The position numbers were made by a program, and so were the translations under genes. Below, in pieces: positions 33,414 through 44,111 of a stretch of 47,044 bases of DNA (the first letter of the stretch is position 1; the number at the start of each line of letters is the position of its first letter). The stretch spans positions 159,662,676 to 159,709,719 of the forward strand of contig JBOZIK010000001.1 of the NCBI GenBank assembly GCA_051453625.1, given 5' to 3'. Below the pieces are notes generated by a model. The model ran no database searches, had not been told where the DNA came from, and was given only the letters and a program-made list of their open reading frames with translations. The DNA is from Welwitschia mirabilis (Eukaryota > Gnetophyta > Gnetopsida > Welwitschiales).

Positions 33414-33429
33414 TTCTTATAAGATCATT
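33414..33429. other. Target-site duplication, left copy (16 bp)
   Basis: ttcttataagatcatt, identical to 34668-34683. Confidence 0.92.
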
Positions 33430-34667
33430 TTTTTAAAAAGTATATATATTAAGATAGAAAATGTACATCAAGGGACAAAAATGCCCAAGAATAACATGAC
33501 GATTAAATTGTTCAGAAAAAGAGTAGTAGTCCACTAGCCCCTAAAGTGGGAACTAAGAAATAGAATAAAATGGGAGCAAAACCTCCCCTCGATGACATAG
33601 TCACAAGGAACTGCTTATCTAGAAGAACAAAAGCATATAAAAATAAAAATATAATACTGTTGACACACTGGAGGTGAAAATGCCCCTTGAGACTAGAAGT
33701 TACAAAAGCTTAGATTTGGTAAGGAACAGACCTGAGAGGAGAGGATTAAAGACCTCTATAGAGTGAGAACATGTTACCATGATTATGGTCAAGAAGGAAT
33801 CTACTCAAATCATCAGAGAAGACCTCAAACGCTTGATTTATCTCCTTAAATTCTTTAGTAGTTACTAGATTTTTGTCTGGATATAGTCATACAGCTTTCT
33901 TCTTGTAGCTCAATTAAATGGCTTGAGGGAGGGCTCTATGAGAGAGTCCCAACATGATAAAGGAACATCTCTTCAGCCCCTAAATGGTTATTAGCAAAAC
34001 CTCTTATGTCAATATCCTCCTATAGTTGAGGTCAGATTTCGACTGAGGAAGAATCTGAAGTGAAGTTTTGTGGAGAGCTAGAGCCCATGGCTGGAGTAGG
34101 AGAGGTCTAGGCATGCTTACCTCACTCCTGAGAGTGGGGTAACAGTTGGTCCTGAGCCGATTCCTAGGCTGTGTTATAACTAGGCTCCTCAGCTGCCTTC
34201 TGTTGGGTCAGGGGCAAAGACATCTTCCCTAAATGACCTAAGCATGAAGTCGTTCCTCTCATGCTAGGGCTATTATACGCAATGGTTTCTTCTAGAATAG
34301 GGTTCCTATTAGAAGAGGTTCTTTTTTCGAAGGTTCTCCTGGGAGGAGATCTAGTGAGGATGACGACAGGGGAAAGGAAGAGGGGCTTCTCTTGCCCTAA
34401 GTTCTTGTGCTTCTTTCCAAAGAGCCAAGACTGAGCTTGAGTGCCTTGATCCTTTCATTTAAAAACTTGGATAAAAAAGAATGACAGGCTCACCTAATGC
34501 CCTAGGTCAAGAGCTTTGAAAAAAGAAAAATGAATATCTAAAAGTTTAGAGCAATTCACTGATTAGATGAAGTAATGGTCTACGAGTTTAGCACCAAGTC
34601 CCTGGTGGGGACTTTAGCACCTTTCTGTTAATGTGCCTGCTTGGCAATTTAGGAACCTCACTGGGGA
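33430..34667 (-). mobile_element. 5'-truncated second copy of LINE-B 3' end
   Basis: It aligns with 14574 to about 15889 of LINE-B ('gaaaatgtacatcaaggg', 'gcttgatttatctccttaaa', 'acctcact' at the far end). A short T run (33430-33434) marks the poly(A) side and perfect 16-bp target duplications flank it: the classic signature of a 5'-truncated LINE insertion by target-primed reverse transcription. Divergence from the first copy is moderate. Confidence 0.92.
33746..34667 (-). pseudogene. Second J-domain reading frame, 5'-truncated
   Basis: This is the homologue of 14954-15889. The linker is stop-free for 96 codons (34167-34454), Ser/Thr/Pro-rich, and leads in the same frame into 'TSDSSSVEI' as in the first copy. 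A deletion of about 14 bases then shifts the frame before the J domain (33812-33961): 'MLGLSHRALPQAI', then 'SYKKKAV', the loop Tyr-Pro-Asp at 33875-33883 (His lost, Pro kept), 'DKN', 'EFKEINQAFEVFSD'. The stop at 33746-33748 is at the same position as in the first copy. Two TAA/TGA stops break helix II. The copy is truncated at its 5' end by incomplete reverse transcription. Confidence 0.75.
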
Positions 34668-34683
34668 TTCTTATAAGATCATT
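34668..34683. other. Target-site duplication, right copy (16 bp)
   Basis: Matches 33414-33429 exactly. Confidence 0.92.
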
Positions 34684-37600
34684 AACTATTTAGATTTTTT
34701 CTTCTTTAAGATTGATTTTATTTTCCAAAATTTTCTTTTCTTGTACATTTTTGAATTTGATAACAACATGTTAAGGTTTATCTCCTTTATAGCCCATCTT
34801 ATAATCCTCTAAAGTATTTTTCTTTTTAATGTTTATTTTTTTCTTGTTAATTATGGGATTTATTTAAATAAATTATTATCTTATTTTTTAAGAACCCCTA
34901 TTATCTAAAGTTTTATGAATTTTTCTTATTTTATTCCTCTTCTTTTAGAGATTTACAAATAACAGTACCAAGATATGAAACATTTTCTTCATGGATTTAT
35001 AAAGACTTTTTCCACTAAATAAAAGTTGAATCTGTAATGAAAGAGATCTTCCAAATTAATATAATCACTAGAAGCATTTTCTTGAAAATGAAAATTATTA
35101 CTATGAAATTTTTTGTATGTTTTGCTCAGTTAAATAAAACCATTATTTTATTTCATTCATTGAGATCGGTTAGTAAGATGCTACATTTTCATGCTCATTA
35201 AAAAAATCTACATTACAAAGCTCTTCTCTAAAATTTATTTTTAAGTCTATTATTTTTTATCATGATTAAAAAATTATTTTTATATATCTAAACAAAGTTA
35301 TTAAACATCATGGAGTTAAATTCAAGACTATTTTTCATCTTAAAATAGATGAAAAAGGAAAAATAATTAATAGGTTCCTAGAGAATGTCCTAAGAGGTTA
35401 TGTTGTAGGAATAATTATATATTATTAAATTTGCTCATATTTAGTTCTACTAAATCTCTGTTTGATGTACATCTTTCATAGTAATTTATGAAGAATTATG
35501 TAACCTTAATGGTCTAATTTAAACCAATTCATATAGTAAAACATAATGAAGGAAACTTAAAGATAATGAAGAATGTCATTAAGTAAGTTAAGACGATTTT
35601 CAACCTACTCCATACAACAAAACACATATTATGATATTAAAAGAATTAACAAGACTTTTCAAATAAAGAATAGGATACTATTGAAACCTAAAAAATTCTC
35701 ACTATGAATGGGTTGGTATATTAAACTCATACTAAGTTATAAAAACCCTTTTATAATTAAATAATGAGTGGAAAAATGTCATCTAAGTTGAATTTCATCC
35801 AATTTCCCATCTACATGAAGTCCCCATGAAGGAAAATCTATGGGTTATGTGTTATAGTAGAAGAAGTTTCCAACAAAATCTAATAAGACTTTTCGAATAA
35901 AGCTAGAACAAGTTCTAAAATTCCAATTTAGCCTCTTTGAAATAAGAAAATTAAAGAAGTATTAATACAATGATTCCATTGTAGCCAAAACACATGGAAA
36001 ATGGAAAAAATTATCCAAAATTTATTGCAAAAGGTTATAACTTATTTCTTAACTTTGTATGAAAATTTGAAAGAAACTAATAAAAGTGTTTTACTAAAGA
36101 TGATGAATACTTGGATGGAGTATTAAACAGAGATGTCACAATCCATCTTGAGAAATTTGTACACATAGACATACACAAAGATTAAAAAGAATAGTTTGAA
36201 TGATCTCCTACCTTAGATGGATTACATACTATTATTATTAGTTTAAGGTCGTGAATCTTTATATTAATGAGTACATCTTTTAATGACATGTTAGTTGTAA
36301 TGACTTACTATTCAAGCCTAAATGATCCATCTAATATGAACTAAGATTATAATAAAATAACATAACTTTTGATTTGTAATATCACAATCTTTGACAAATA
36401 TTAAGAGGAGTTATTGGTGTTAGGAAATGGATGAAAATGTAGAGCTATGACACACAAGATTATTCTATTGGAGTACATAAGAAAATTTAAATGCTAGTTA
36501 ATCTTTATACAAAGAAAACAAGATTGGGGTTTTATGTAACAATACATCTAAGAAATTATTTTTTAGTTAATAATAAATGACTTTGTACTTTTACATGTTC
36601 CATTAAATTTTATGTACATATTCCTTTAATTTACTAATTTAAAAGATTATGAAAAAAGGGATGTCATGTGATATGTAAGATAAACTATGTATTAGTAGTA
36701 TTCATTTTCAAAAAAACTAATTATATTGATGATAAATTAATTTAAATAAATCTTTCATAACAAATTCAAATAATTCTTTTGCTATTCTGGATGTTTCCCA
36801 ACTTCAAAGGAATGTTAAAGGGTTCAAGCAACAAAAATTTCATTGTTAATATTGATAAAGAGGAAGATGCAAGAATAAGAACTTCCTTAGCCTTTTCAAA
36901 ATAATTTTTTTCTATTTTTTGTGACATTATAGAGTTTTAGACTAACTCTACTTTAGAATCGCTAGTGACTTTACTCATAGATGGTAGAATTGCTAGTGAC
37001 TTTATTCATAGATGAAAGACTTATTTTAATTTTATTTTTTCTTAGGAAATTAGAGTTCCAAGTTACAAAGTGCAACCTTAATATTAATTATCTAGATAAA
37101 AGCATAAAGAATCAGTCTAGTGGGCCTTATAAAAGCGTATAAACTTCATTTGTGTGACTTTTATATAGTGTACTAATATTACGACTTTCTACTATGAAAA
37201 TCTTATAAGCACTATTTAATTTATTTTATTTCACTTTCATATAAATAGATATTATTTTGTTTTAGCATTCAACACCTCTCACAATCTTACATTTTTAACA
37301 AAATATATATATATTTATGACTTTTAAGAAAATTAACTTAAAAAATTATATTTTTACCATGTCCTTTATTTTTGGAAACCCTTATTCTACTACAAAATAA
37401 ACCCCTTAGTTGTCCCTTTGTAATTAGCCAAAAAATTCATGGTTAAAAGTCCATGAAAAAGGAAAAGACTATTTTTAAGAAAGTGTTTTAAGTAAGAAAA
37501 AACTAGAAAAAAAATTAGAAAACCCAAAGGCTTATTATCCCTTTGACATTGATAATGTGTATGTGGGGGTGTTATATCCCAATCAAATTATTTTATTAAA

Positions 37601-37724
37601 AGAAAAAATTCCCAGTATAGATAAACAGACTATAGATGAATAAATCTACCACTATACAAGAATATGGTTTCACAGTAAAATGTATAAAAACCAATTAAAA
37701 ATAAAAAATAATAATAAAAAAATC
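34684..37724. other. Unassigned AT-rich DNA
   Basis: About 3 kb with no family recognised on either strand and no YxDD, zinc knuckle or terminal repeat. It contains a 31-bp tandem duplication at 36954-37015. Confidence 0.5.
36954..37015. repeat. 31-bp tandem duplication
   Basis: Copies start at 36954 and 36985 ('tagaatcgctagtgac' / 'tagaattgctagtgac') and differ at a few sites. Confidence 0.85.
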
Positions 37725-39584
37725 TAAAGTTCAAACATGGGAACTTAGCATAGAAGAGACCAAATAATCCATAGGATCAATTTGATAAGTAATATTTTCA
37801 AATAGATGGTAAACTCAAACTGTCAATTATCAAATTCCACAAATTGAAAATTAAAATTCATTCAATTCTTTTAAAGGCCTAAAAGAAATAAAATTGGCAA
37901 TGAACTGACACTAATACTAACCAGCAAGATACATTATAATATTTTCTTAAAATTGAATAAAAAGCCTTAACCCAACAAATTGAAACTGAGACCCAAATAT
38001 TTTCAAGTAAAGATAGCATAAATGGTACTCTAGATCATTTAAACAATGTTCAGTGTTTACTCATTCTTTACATGAAAAACAAGTAAGTATAATTATGACT
38101 TTGAGATAGAATTGAAAGGGATATCAATCAATACTAGAGTTGTTATTTTCAGCCAATGAATTCTGAAGGGCATACAAAAATAACATTTTTCTTGCTATGA
38201 ATGTTTTGGAATATTGATGATAGAGGGAAGCATCCCCTATTTTTAAAAAAGGACTTAGGTAATATCTACACCAATTGAGTGCCATCAATTTCTGAGAACT
38301 CTTTGTATATCACAAATAGTGCTTTGCAAATGATTTCATTAAAAAACCAATTTCTATTTACCTAGATTAAATATTTACGCCAGATTTTGTTGCAAAGTAA
38401 GGATGTTATGGACTAGGTTCATTCAAATAAAATAATGGGTCATGAATAAAATTATGATTCAGCAAACATCAAGTGGAGGAAATGAATGGACTGAGTAAGA
38501 ATTGAAAGGACAGAAACTCTTGAAAGAGATGATTTTCATGGGTAGAATTCCAAGTCCCAATAAATTATGATTGGCACTTTTAAAACATTGAAATAGTAGT
38601 CCATCTTGTAGTACTGGTAATTTTCAAAACAAGGGCAAGAGGAAGGAAACATTTTCTTTTAAAAAAACTAAAACATAAGAGAGGAATTGGCTGGATATTC
38701 TCTCTTTCAATTTTAATTCTTACATTTTCTGAACATCAAATTCAAATCAGATTTTTTCAAGAGCTTGTAGGAGTAAGCGTTTTGGTTTGAAATAAGTCTG
38801 AACGTTCTCTTAAATTGAAATCAGTGACAACAATATTTTGAAAACAAGAAATGGTTTAAAATGTATTGGGTGAACCATTTTATGATCAAACCATTAAATA
38901 GAAACATTGCTGTAAAATGATGATGCTGCCAGGAAGGGAAATAAACAAATCTTCACTTTATTTCAAACAGAAATACATAGAATATTTACACTAAAACTTC
39001 AAAAAACAAGGACTGCACCTGAGTTTTTTTGATTGCAAATTGTATTCAGCCTTTTTCTCCTACTTGAGATCACAATGTGATTTTTATTCTTTAGCCTTAA
39101 CAAGTAATACACTTCCTTAAGATTTCCCTCAATCGCATCTCTTGCCCCTTTCTCTCATCAATGGAGAAGGGGTTAAATACATTTTTAAAAGCAAAAAAAC
39201 ATGAAAAGACAAATGACTGAATTGATAAATGGGCAATAGAGTTGTAGTTGTCATTTCCATTCTAGGGTTTTGCTTATCTCAACTTGCAACTATAGTTCTA
39301 CGTTTTCGGCATGTAAATCGAGCTTTTGTTGAAGCACCACCTGCAAGAGTAGCTTATGACGGTTGTCATAACATAAAAGACCAGGTGTATTATTTTTTTC
39401 TTTTTGTTTTAAAACATGCATTCCAACCTCTTTAGAACATATTATTAATTTAAGGTTTTTTTTTTTTTTTATTTCCAACATATGTAAAGATAAAACTAAT
39501 GCATTAACATGATGAGAATAGATCAATATTTGTTCATTAAATGTTTGTGTCCTTAATGATATCAAGTCAAGATGAATTGTAATA
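37725..39584 (-). repeat. Left (3') LTR of second copia family
   Basis: It is homologous over its length to 44112-46017 ('catgggaacttagcatagaagagacc' region, 'gaaatggtttaaaatg', 'agagttgtagttgtcatttcc' region). It begins TA and ends TA on the plus strand where the other LTR has TG and CA, so both termini have decayed. It holds no internal gene; the plus-strand frame at 39229-39435 is incidental. Confidence 0.85.
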
Positions 39585-39595
39585 ATCTCCCCCTT
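39585..39595 (-). other. Polypurine tract
   Basis: AAGGGGGAGAT on the minus strand, next to the LTR end. Confidence 0.85.
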
Positions 39596-39618
39596 GACAT
39601 TAAGGACACAAACACAAA

Positions 39619-41015
39619 TTAATAAGTTTTTTCAAATTCCTCTCCCTTGGCCTTAATGTCAAGAATTTGTAAATTATCTCGTAATTCTTTAAATCTAGTT
39701 TTATCTAAAGGCTTAGTGAATAAATCAACTAATTGTAATTTGGTAGGATAATAGTCAAGTATCAGCAATTCATCCTCCACCAAAGTTCTTATGTAATGAA
39801 ACTTAATGTCAATGTGTTTTGTTCTTGAATGCATAACTAGATTTTTACTAATGGTAATTACAGACATGCTATCATAAAGCAAGTGTATTGGTTTCTCAAT
39901 TAGAATGGTAAAATCCGAAAATAATTTGTTCACCCATACCAATTGTTGATATGTATAGCCACATATTCAACTTTAGCTATTGATTAAGCAATACAAGGTT
40001 GTTTTTTTAAACTCTAAGAAAACAAAGTACTTCCTAATAACATAGCAAAACTAGATGTGCTTTTCTATCATCTAAGTTTCCTACCCAATCAGCATTAACA
40101 TAACTAGTTAATTGGAGATTGTTGTTTGCTTCATAAAATAAACCAAAAGAGGTTGTACCTCTTATGTATCTAAGGATTTTTTTGATAGCTTCTAAATGAG
40201 GTTTCTTGGGGCATGTCATGAATCTAGATGTATAACTAACTGCAAACTAAATGTCAGGATGAGATGCAGTTAAATACATCAAACTACTAATTATGGACCT
40301 GTAAAGGTGTTCATCAACCAAATCCCCTTCCATTACCTTTTTGAGTTTAATGTTGGATTGGATAGGAGTTGAAATGGATTTTGAAGTATGCATTTGAAAT
40401 TTCTAAAGCACCTCTTTAGCATACTTTTGTTGATTTAGCCAAGTTCCTTTAGCAGTTTGCTGAATTTCAATTCCTAAGTAGTAGGAAAGTTTGCCTAAAT
40501 CAGTCATTTCAAACTCCGCTTTTATGTCTTTTCTAAATTTTTCAACTAGTTGATGATCATTTCTAGCAAAGATTATATCATCAACATAAACTAAAACAAA
40601 TACAATTTTATTTGCATATGTCTTCTTAAACAAGGTGTTATCAACTAAGCATTTTGCAAAACCTTATTTCCTCAAATATTCATCTAACCTAGAGAACTAG
40701 GCTCTAGGTGCTGGTTTTAGACCATATAAGGCCTTGTTCAATCACATGATCTTCCTTTCCTGCTATGACAAATCCCTCAGGTTGAGAGATATAAACTTCT
40801 TCACTAAGAACACCATTCAAGAACGCTGATTTGACATCCATTTGCCAAACTACCATCTGAACTTTGGCAGCATATGCAAGAAATGCTCTGATGGATTCTA
40901 TCTTAGCCATAGGTGCATAGGTTTCACCGTAATCAATGCCAGCTTCTTGTACATATCCCTTGATCACTAATCTAGCCTTGTATTTGTTAATCGAATGGTC
41001 AAGATTGTATTTTAT
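39619..41015 (-). pseudogene. copia reverse transcriptase and RNase H
   Basis: RT pieces: 40704-40967 with '[20 protein letters not shown]' and '[14 protein letters not shown]'; 40403-40633 with the active site Tyr-Val-Asp-Asp in 'LVYVDDIIFARNDHQLVEKF', intact. RNase H: 40034-40219 and 39619-39942, the latter with 'LLYDSMSVITISKN' (family YCDNQSAI-x-I), 'RTKHIDIKFHYIR' and 'LVDLFTKPL'. Frame breaks separate the pieces, including loss of a short segment near 39950 that is still present in the right-hand copy. Not functional as a whole. Confidence 0.9.
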
Positions 41016-42420
41016 TCAAAAAATACACTTAGTCCCAATTATGTTTTTATCTTTTGGATGAGGTATCAAATTGTAAGTTTTGTTCTTTTCTATTTGGGCA
41101 ATTTCTAGTTTCATTGCATCAACCCAATGTGGTGCATTCTTTGCATCTTTATAACGTAACGGATCCATGTGAGGACTGTGTAATACTAAGGCAACTTCCT
41201 CTATTATTGCTGTCCTACATTCAGCTATATTTTGACTTTCTTCTAATTGCCTTATAACTTGTTCTCTTGTTTGAATAGGTAATGATGGATTACTAATAAT
41301 ATCTGAGACATCATAATATGACTTTAATCTAATCTCTTTCTTAGGTTGATTAGAGATGGAATTTAACAAATTAGAAAGGTTGTCATCCAAATTCTGTTGT
41401 GGAACCTCATCACTCTCTAAATCAAAATTGTATTCAGAATTATTTCCAAATTTAGAATCTAAATTTTCTAAGTGTTCTAAATTAGTTTCTGAAGTCTTTT
41501 CCCGAATTTTACCATTGCTTTTGCTTTCTAAATGGTTGGAGTATACAAATCTCACATCTATACTTTCCAACATCCTTTTGTTGCTCATATCATAGCATCT
41601 ATATGCTTTGCTAGATTGAGAATACCTCACGAAGATGCATTCAATGGACCTGGGGTCAAGTCTGTATCTACCAGGTTTAACATTTTTAACATAGCATTTT
41701 GTTCCAAAAATTTGCAAATGGGCAAGAGAAGGAATGTTACCAGACCAAGCTTCATACAGAGTTTTATCTTTTAAGAAGCTGGTAACTAACCTATTTTGTA
41801 GGTAATTTGCAGTATTTACTGCCTCAGCCCAGAATTCTTTTCCCAAGTTCGAGTGAAACAATATTGCATGAGCCATATCTAAAAGAGAACGATTTTTCCT
41901 TTCAAAAACCCCATTTTGCTGAGGTGTATAGGGAGTTGTTGTTTGGTGCTTAATCCCTTCTTTTTGCAAGAAATTTTGAAATTCACTTGAGCAATATTCA
42001 CATCCATTGTTAGTTCTCAAAATTTTAATTTTTCTTTCAGAAATATTTTCAACCCAGGCTTTATAAATCTTAAAGTAATAAAATGCTTGAGATTTGTATT
42101 TCATAAAATAAATTTGACAGTATCTAGTGTAGTCATCAATGAAACTAATAAAATATTTACTACCATTCAAACTAAGAGTTTTAAGAGGACCAAAAATATC
42201 ACAATGCACAAGCTGTAATTTTTTAAAACTTGTAGAAACTAACTTTAAGAAAGTATCCTTGTTTGCTTGCCATGAATGAAGTTGTCACATGTTGAGTTGG
42301 ATTGGATAGAAATATTAGGAATTCCACAAACTAGCCCATTTTTCAACATGATTTCTAGGTAGTGATCTGAAGGATGTTCAAGCTTTTGATGACAAATCCA
42401 AAATTATTCTTCCTTTGAAA
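41016..42420 (-). pseudogene. copia integrase
   Basis: Integrase inserts the element DNA using a D,D35,E active site. The HHCC region (about 42400-42260) is degenerate ('HQKLEHPSDHYLEIM', 'CDNFIHGKQ'). From 42209 the frame is open for 397 codons: 'MHCDIFGPLKTLSLNG' (first Asp present), 'ILRTNNGCEYCSSEF' where the second catalytic Asp (family RTDNGGEY) is Asn, and 'TPQQNGVFERKNRSL' with the Glu kept. The C-terminal 'YKDAKNAPHWVDAMKLEIAQ' runs toward RT. It is the longest real open frame in the window, yet one catalytic residue is lost. Confidence 0.92.
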
Positions 42421-43836
42421 TCATTTCTTTTTCAAATGCTATTCTATTTAGATTATTGTCTAATTTGCTGATAACTAATTGCTTATCATCTTTGGAAAAC
42501 AAGCACTTTTTACCTTAAAAGAGTGCTTTATAACCACATTAATATAATTGTCTAAGACTAAGCAAATTATAATATGAATTAGGTACATAATAAACATTTG
42601 AAGTTAAAAAGTTATTACCTTCATGATTTTTTACAACCAAAGTACCAATGCCTTTGATTTCAACTATGGTGCCACATCCAAATGGGATCATCCCAAGATG
42701 TTTATGTTACAAATCCTTTAAGAGTTTTTTTTGATGAATGATGTGTTTTAAAGAACCATTGTCAAGGTACTACAAAGTAGATTTTGATGGAGGGACAAAC
42801 AAATTTACTTCAAAGTTTATTTCTTTAGCCATGAAGGAACTAAATTCCTCTTCTTCTTCATCTTTATTCTTACCTTTTATTTTAAAGAAAACATTCTTTT
42901 GCTTTTGTTCTTTATTTTTGATTACTACATTTGCCTTGTTGTTCTTAGATCTAATTCTTTTCCTATAATCTTTACGTATGTGTCCTCGCTTGTAATAGTA
43001 TAAACACTCACGTGTCTCACTATTTGGAATTGATGATTGGCCTTCTTGCTGCTTGTGACGAAAGTTAGGCTCTTAAGCATGACCTTCAAAGCTTCTTTCA
43101 CCTTCACCTTGGTAGCCTCTTCAGCTAAATTCTCTACCATGAAATGTACTTCTACCTCTTCCTCTAGAGTTAAAATTAGAGGATTCAGCTTATAGTTCCT
43201 TAGATTCTTCTTCTTTTTCTTTATTCAAATTGTATTCAAACTGAATAATTCATTCAATAAGTTCATCTAAAGTGAGATTATTCAAAAAAAAAAATACTAT
43301 TTCAAATGGTGAAAGGCTTAAAGGGATTTAAAAGTATTCTCAAAATCTTCAGAACTATGTCATTTTCTGGAATTAAATGACCTAGATTTGTCATGATTTT
43401 AATAACATCTTTTACCCTCGAGATGTAATTTTCAACTAACTCTTCTTCTTTCATCCGAAGAGTCTCGTATTGTGTTCTGAGTGTTTGTAATCAAATGGAT
43501 CTTATCTTTTTATGTCCCGTATATTTTTCATCTAAGCCATTCCTTAATTTATAAGCTGAAGAATAATTAGAAATTTTTCAAAATTTTTTATCAGACATAC
43601 TAGAATGAATAAAGGTTATTACCTTGTTGTCATTCATCTTTTTTTCATATATACTATGTGCTTTTGGAGGTTGCATCAGTCACTTTAGTAATATCTTCAA
43701 AGTCTTTTTGAATCCATTTCCTTATGCCTTCAGATTTGAGTAAGTATTCCATGTATCTTTTCCAAACTTTATAACTACTAATGTCAAAGGAATGGATCTT
43801 TATCTTTACCATTTTAACCTGAATTTCATCAAGCAT
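42421..43836 (-). pseudogene. copia gag and protease
   Basis: Gag opens with 'MLDEIQVKMVKIKIHSFD' and 'YKVWKRYMEYLLKSEG' (43836-43654), then a broken UBN2-type region. The single zinc knuckle near 43010-42970 reads Cys-Leu-Tyr-Tyr...Gly-His...Asp-Tyr, so two Cys have become Tyr. The protease active site at 42755-42763 reads Asp-Asn-Gly (family Asp-Ser-Gly): the catalytic Asp is kept and Ser has become Asn. The true upstream start of gag may be a few codons away. Arg/Gly-rich segments precede the knuckle. Confidence 0.78.
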
Positions 43837-44096
43837 GAGAACTTGTCAAATATAACATAAACTATCTTTATGAAAATTATGATTAGAAAACTAATTCCAT
43901 AATATAGGTAGATTTACTAATCTGTGTAGTACATCTAAACATAGATATTACTTTCAGAAATGTTAATTGGTAAAATCCCAAATTGAAAATAGAAAAATGC
44001 TTAAAAAACAAATTGTAACAATTTCAAAAAAGAACAAATTGAAATTAAAAAACCACAAAACCAATAATGTGATATTAAATTATTGATTAAATAATA

Positions 44097-44109
44097 GGCT
44101 CTGATACTA
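44097..44109 (-). other. Primer-binding site for initiator tRNA-Met
   Basis: TAGTATCAGAGCC on the minus strand, two bases from the LTR start at 44112. Confidence 0.88.
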
Positions 44110-44111
44110 AA

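Noticed and set aside
37720-37724. Target duplication aaatc beside the left LTR of the tandem copia array
   Set aside because: The matching right-hand end lies outside the window, so it cannot be tested.
39229-39435. Plus-strand 68-codon frame with a hydrophobic start
   Set aside because: It lies inside an LTR and is broken in the homologous LTR at 44112-46017.
41054-41774. Plus-strand frames of 67-80 codons opposite the copia integrase
   Set aside because: They are antisense shadows of the minus-strand integrase frame, with no family match.
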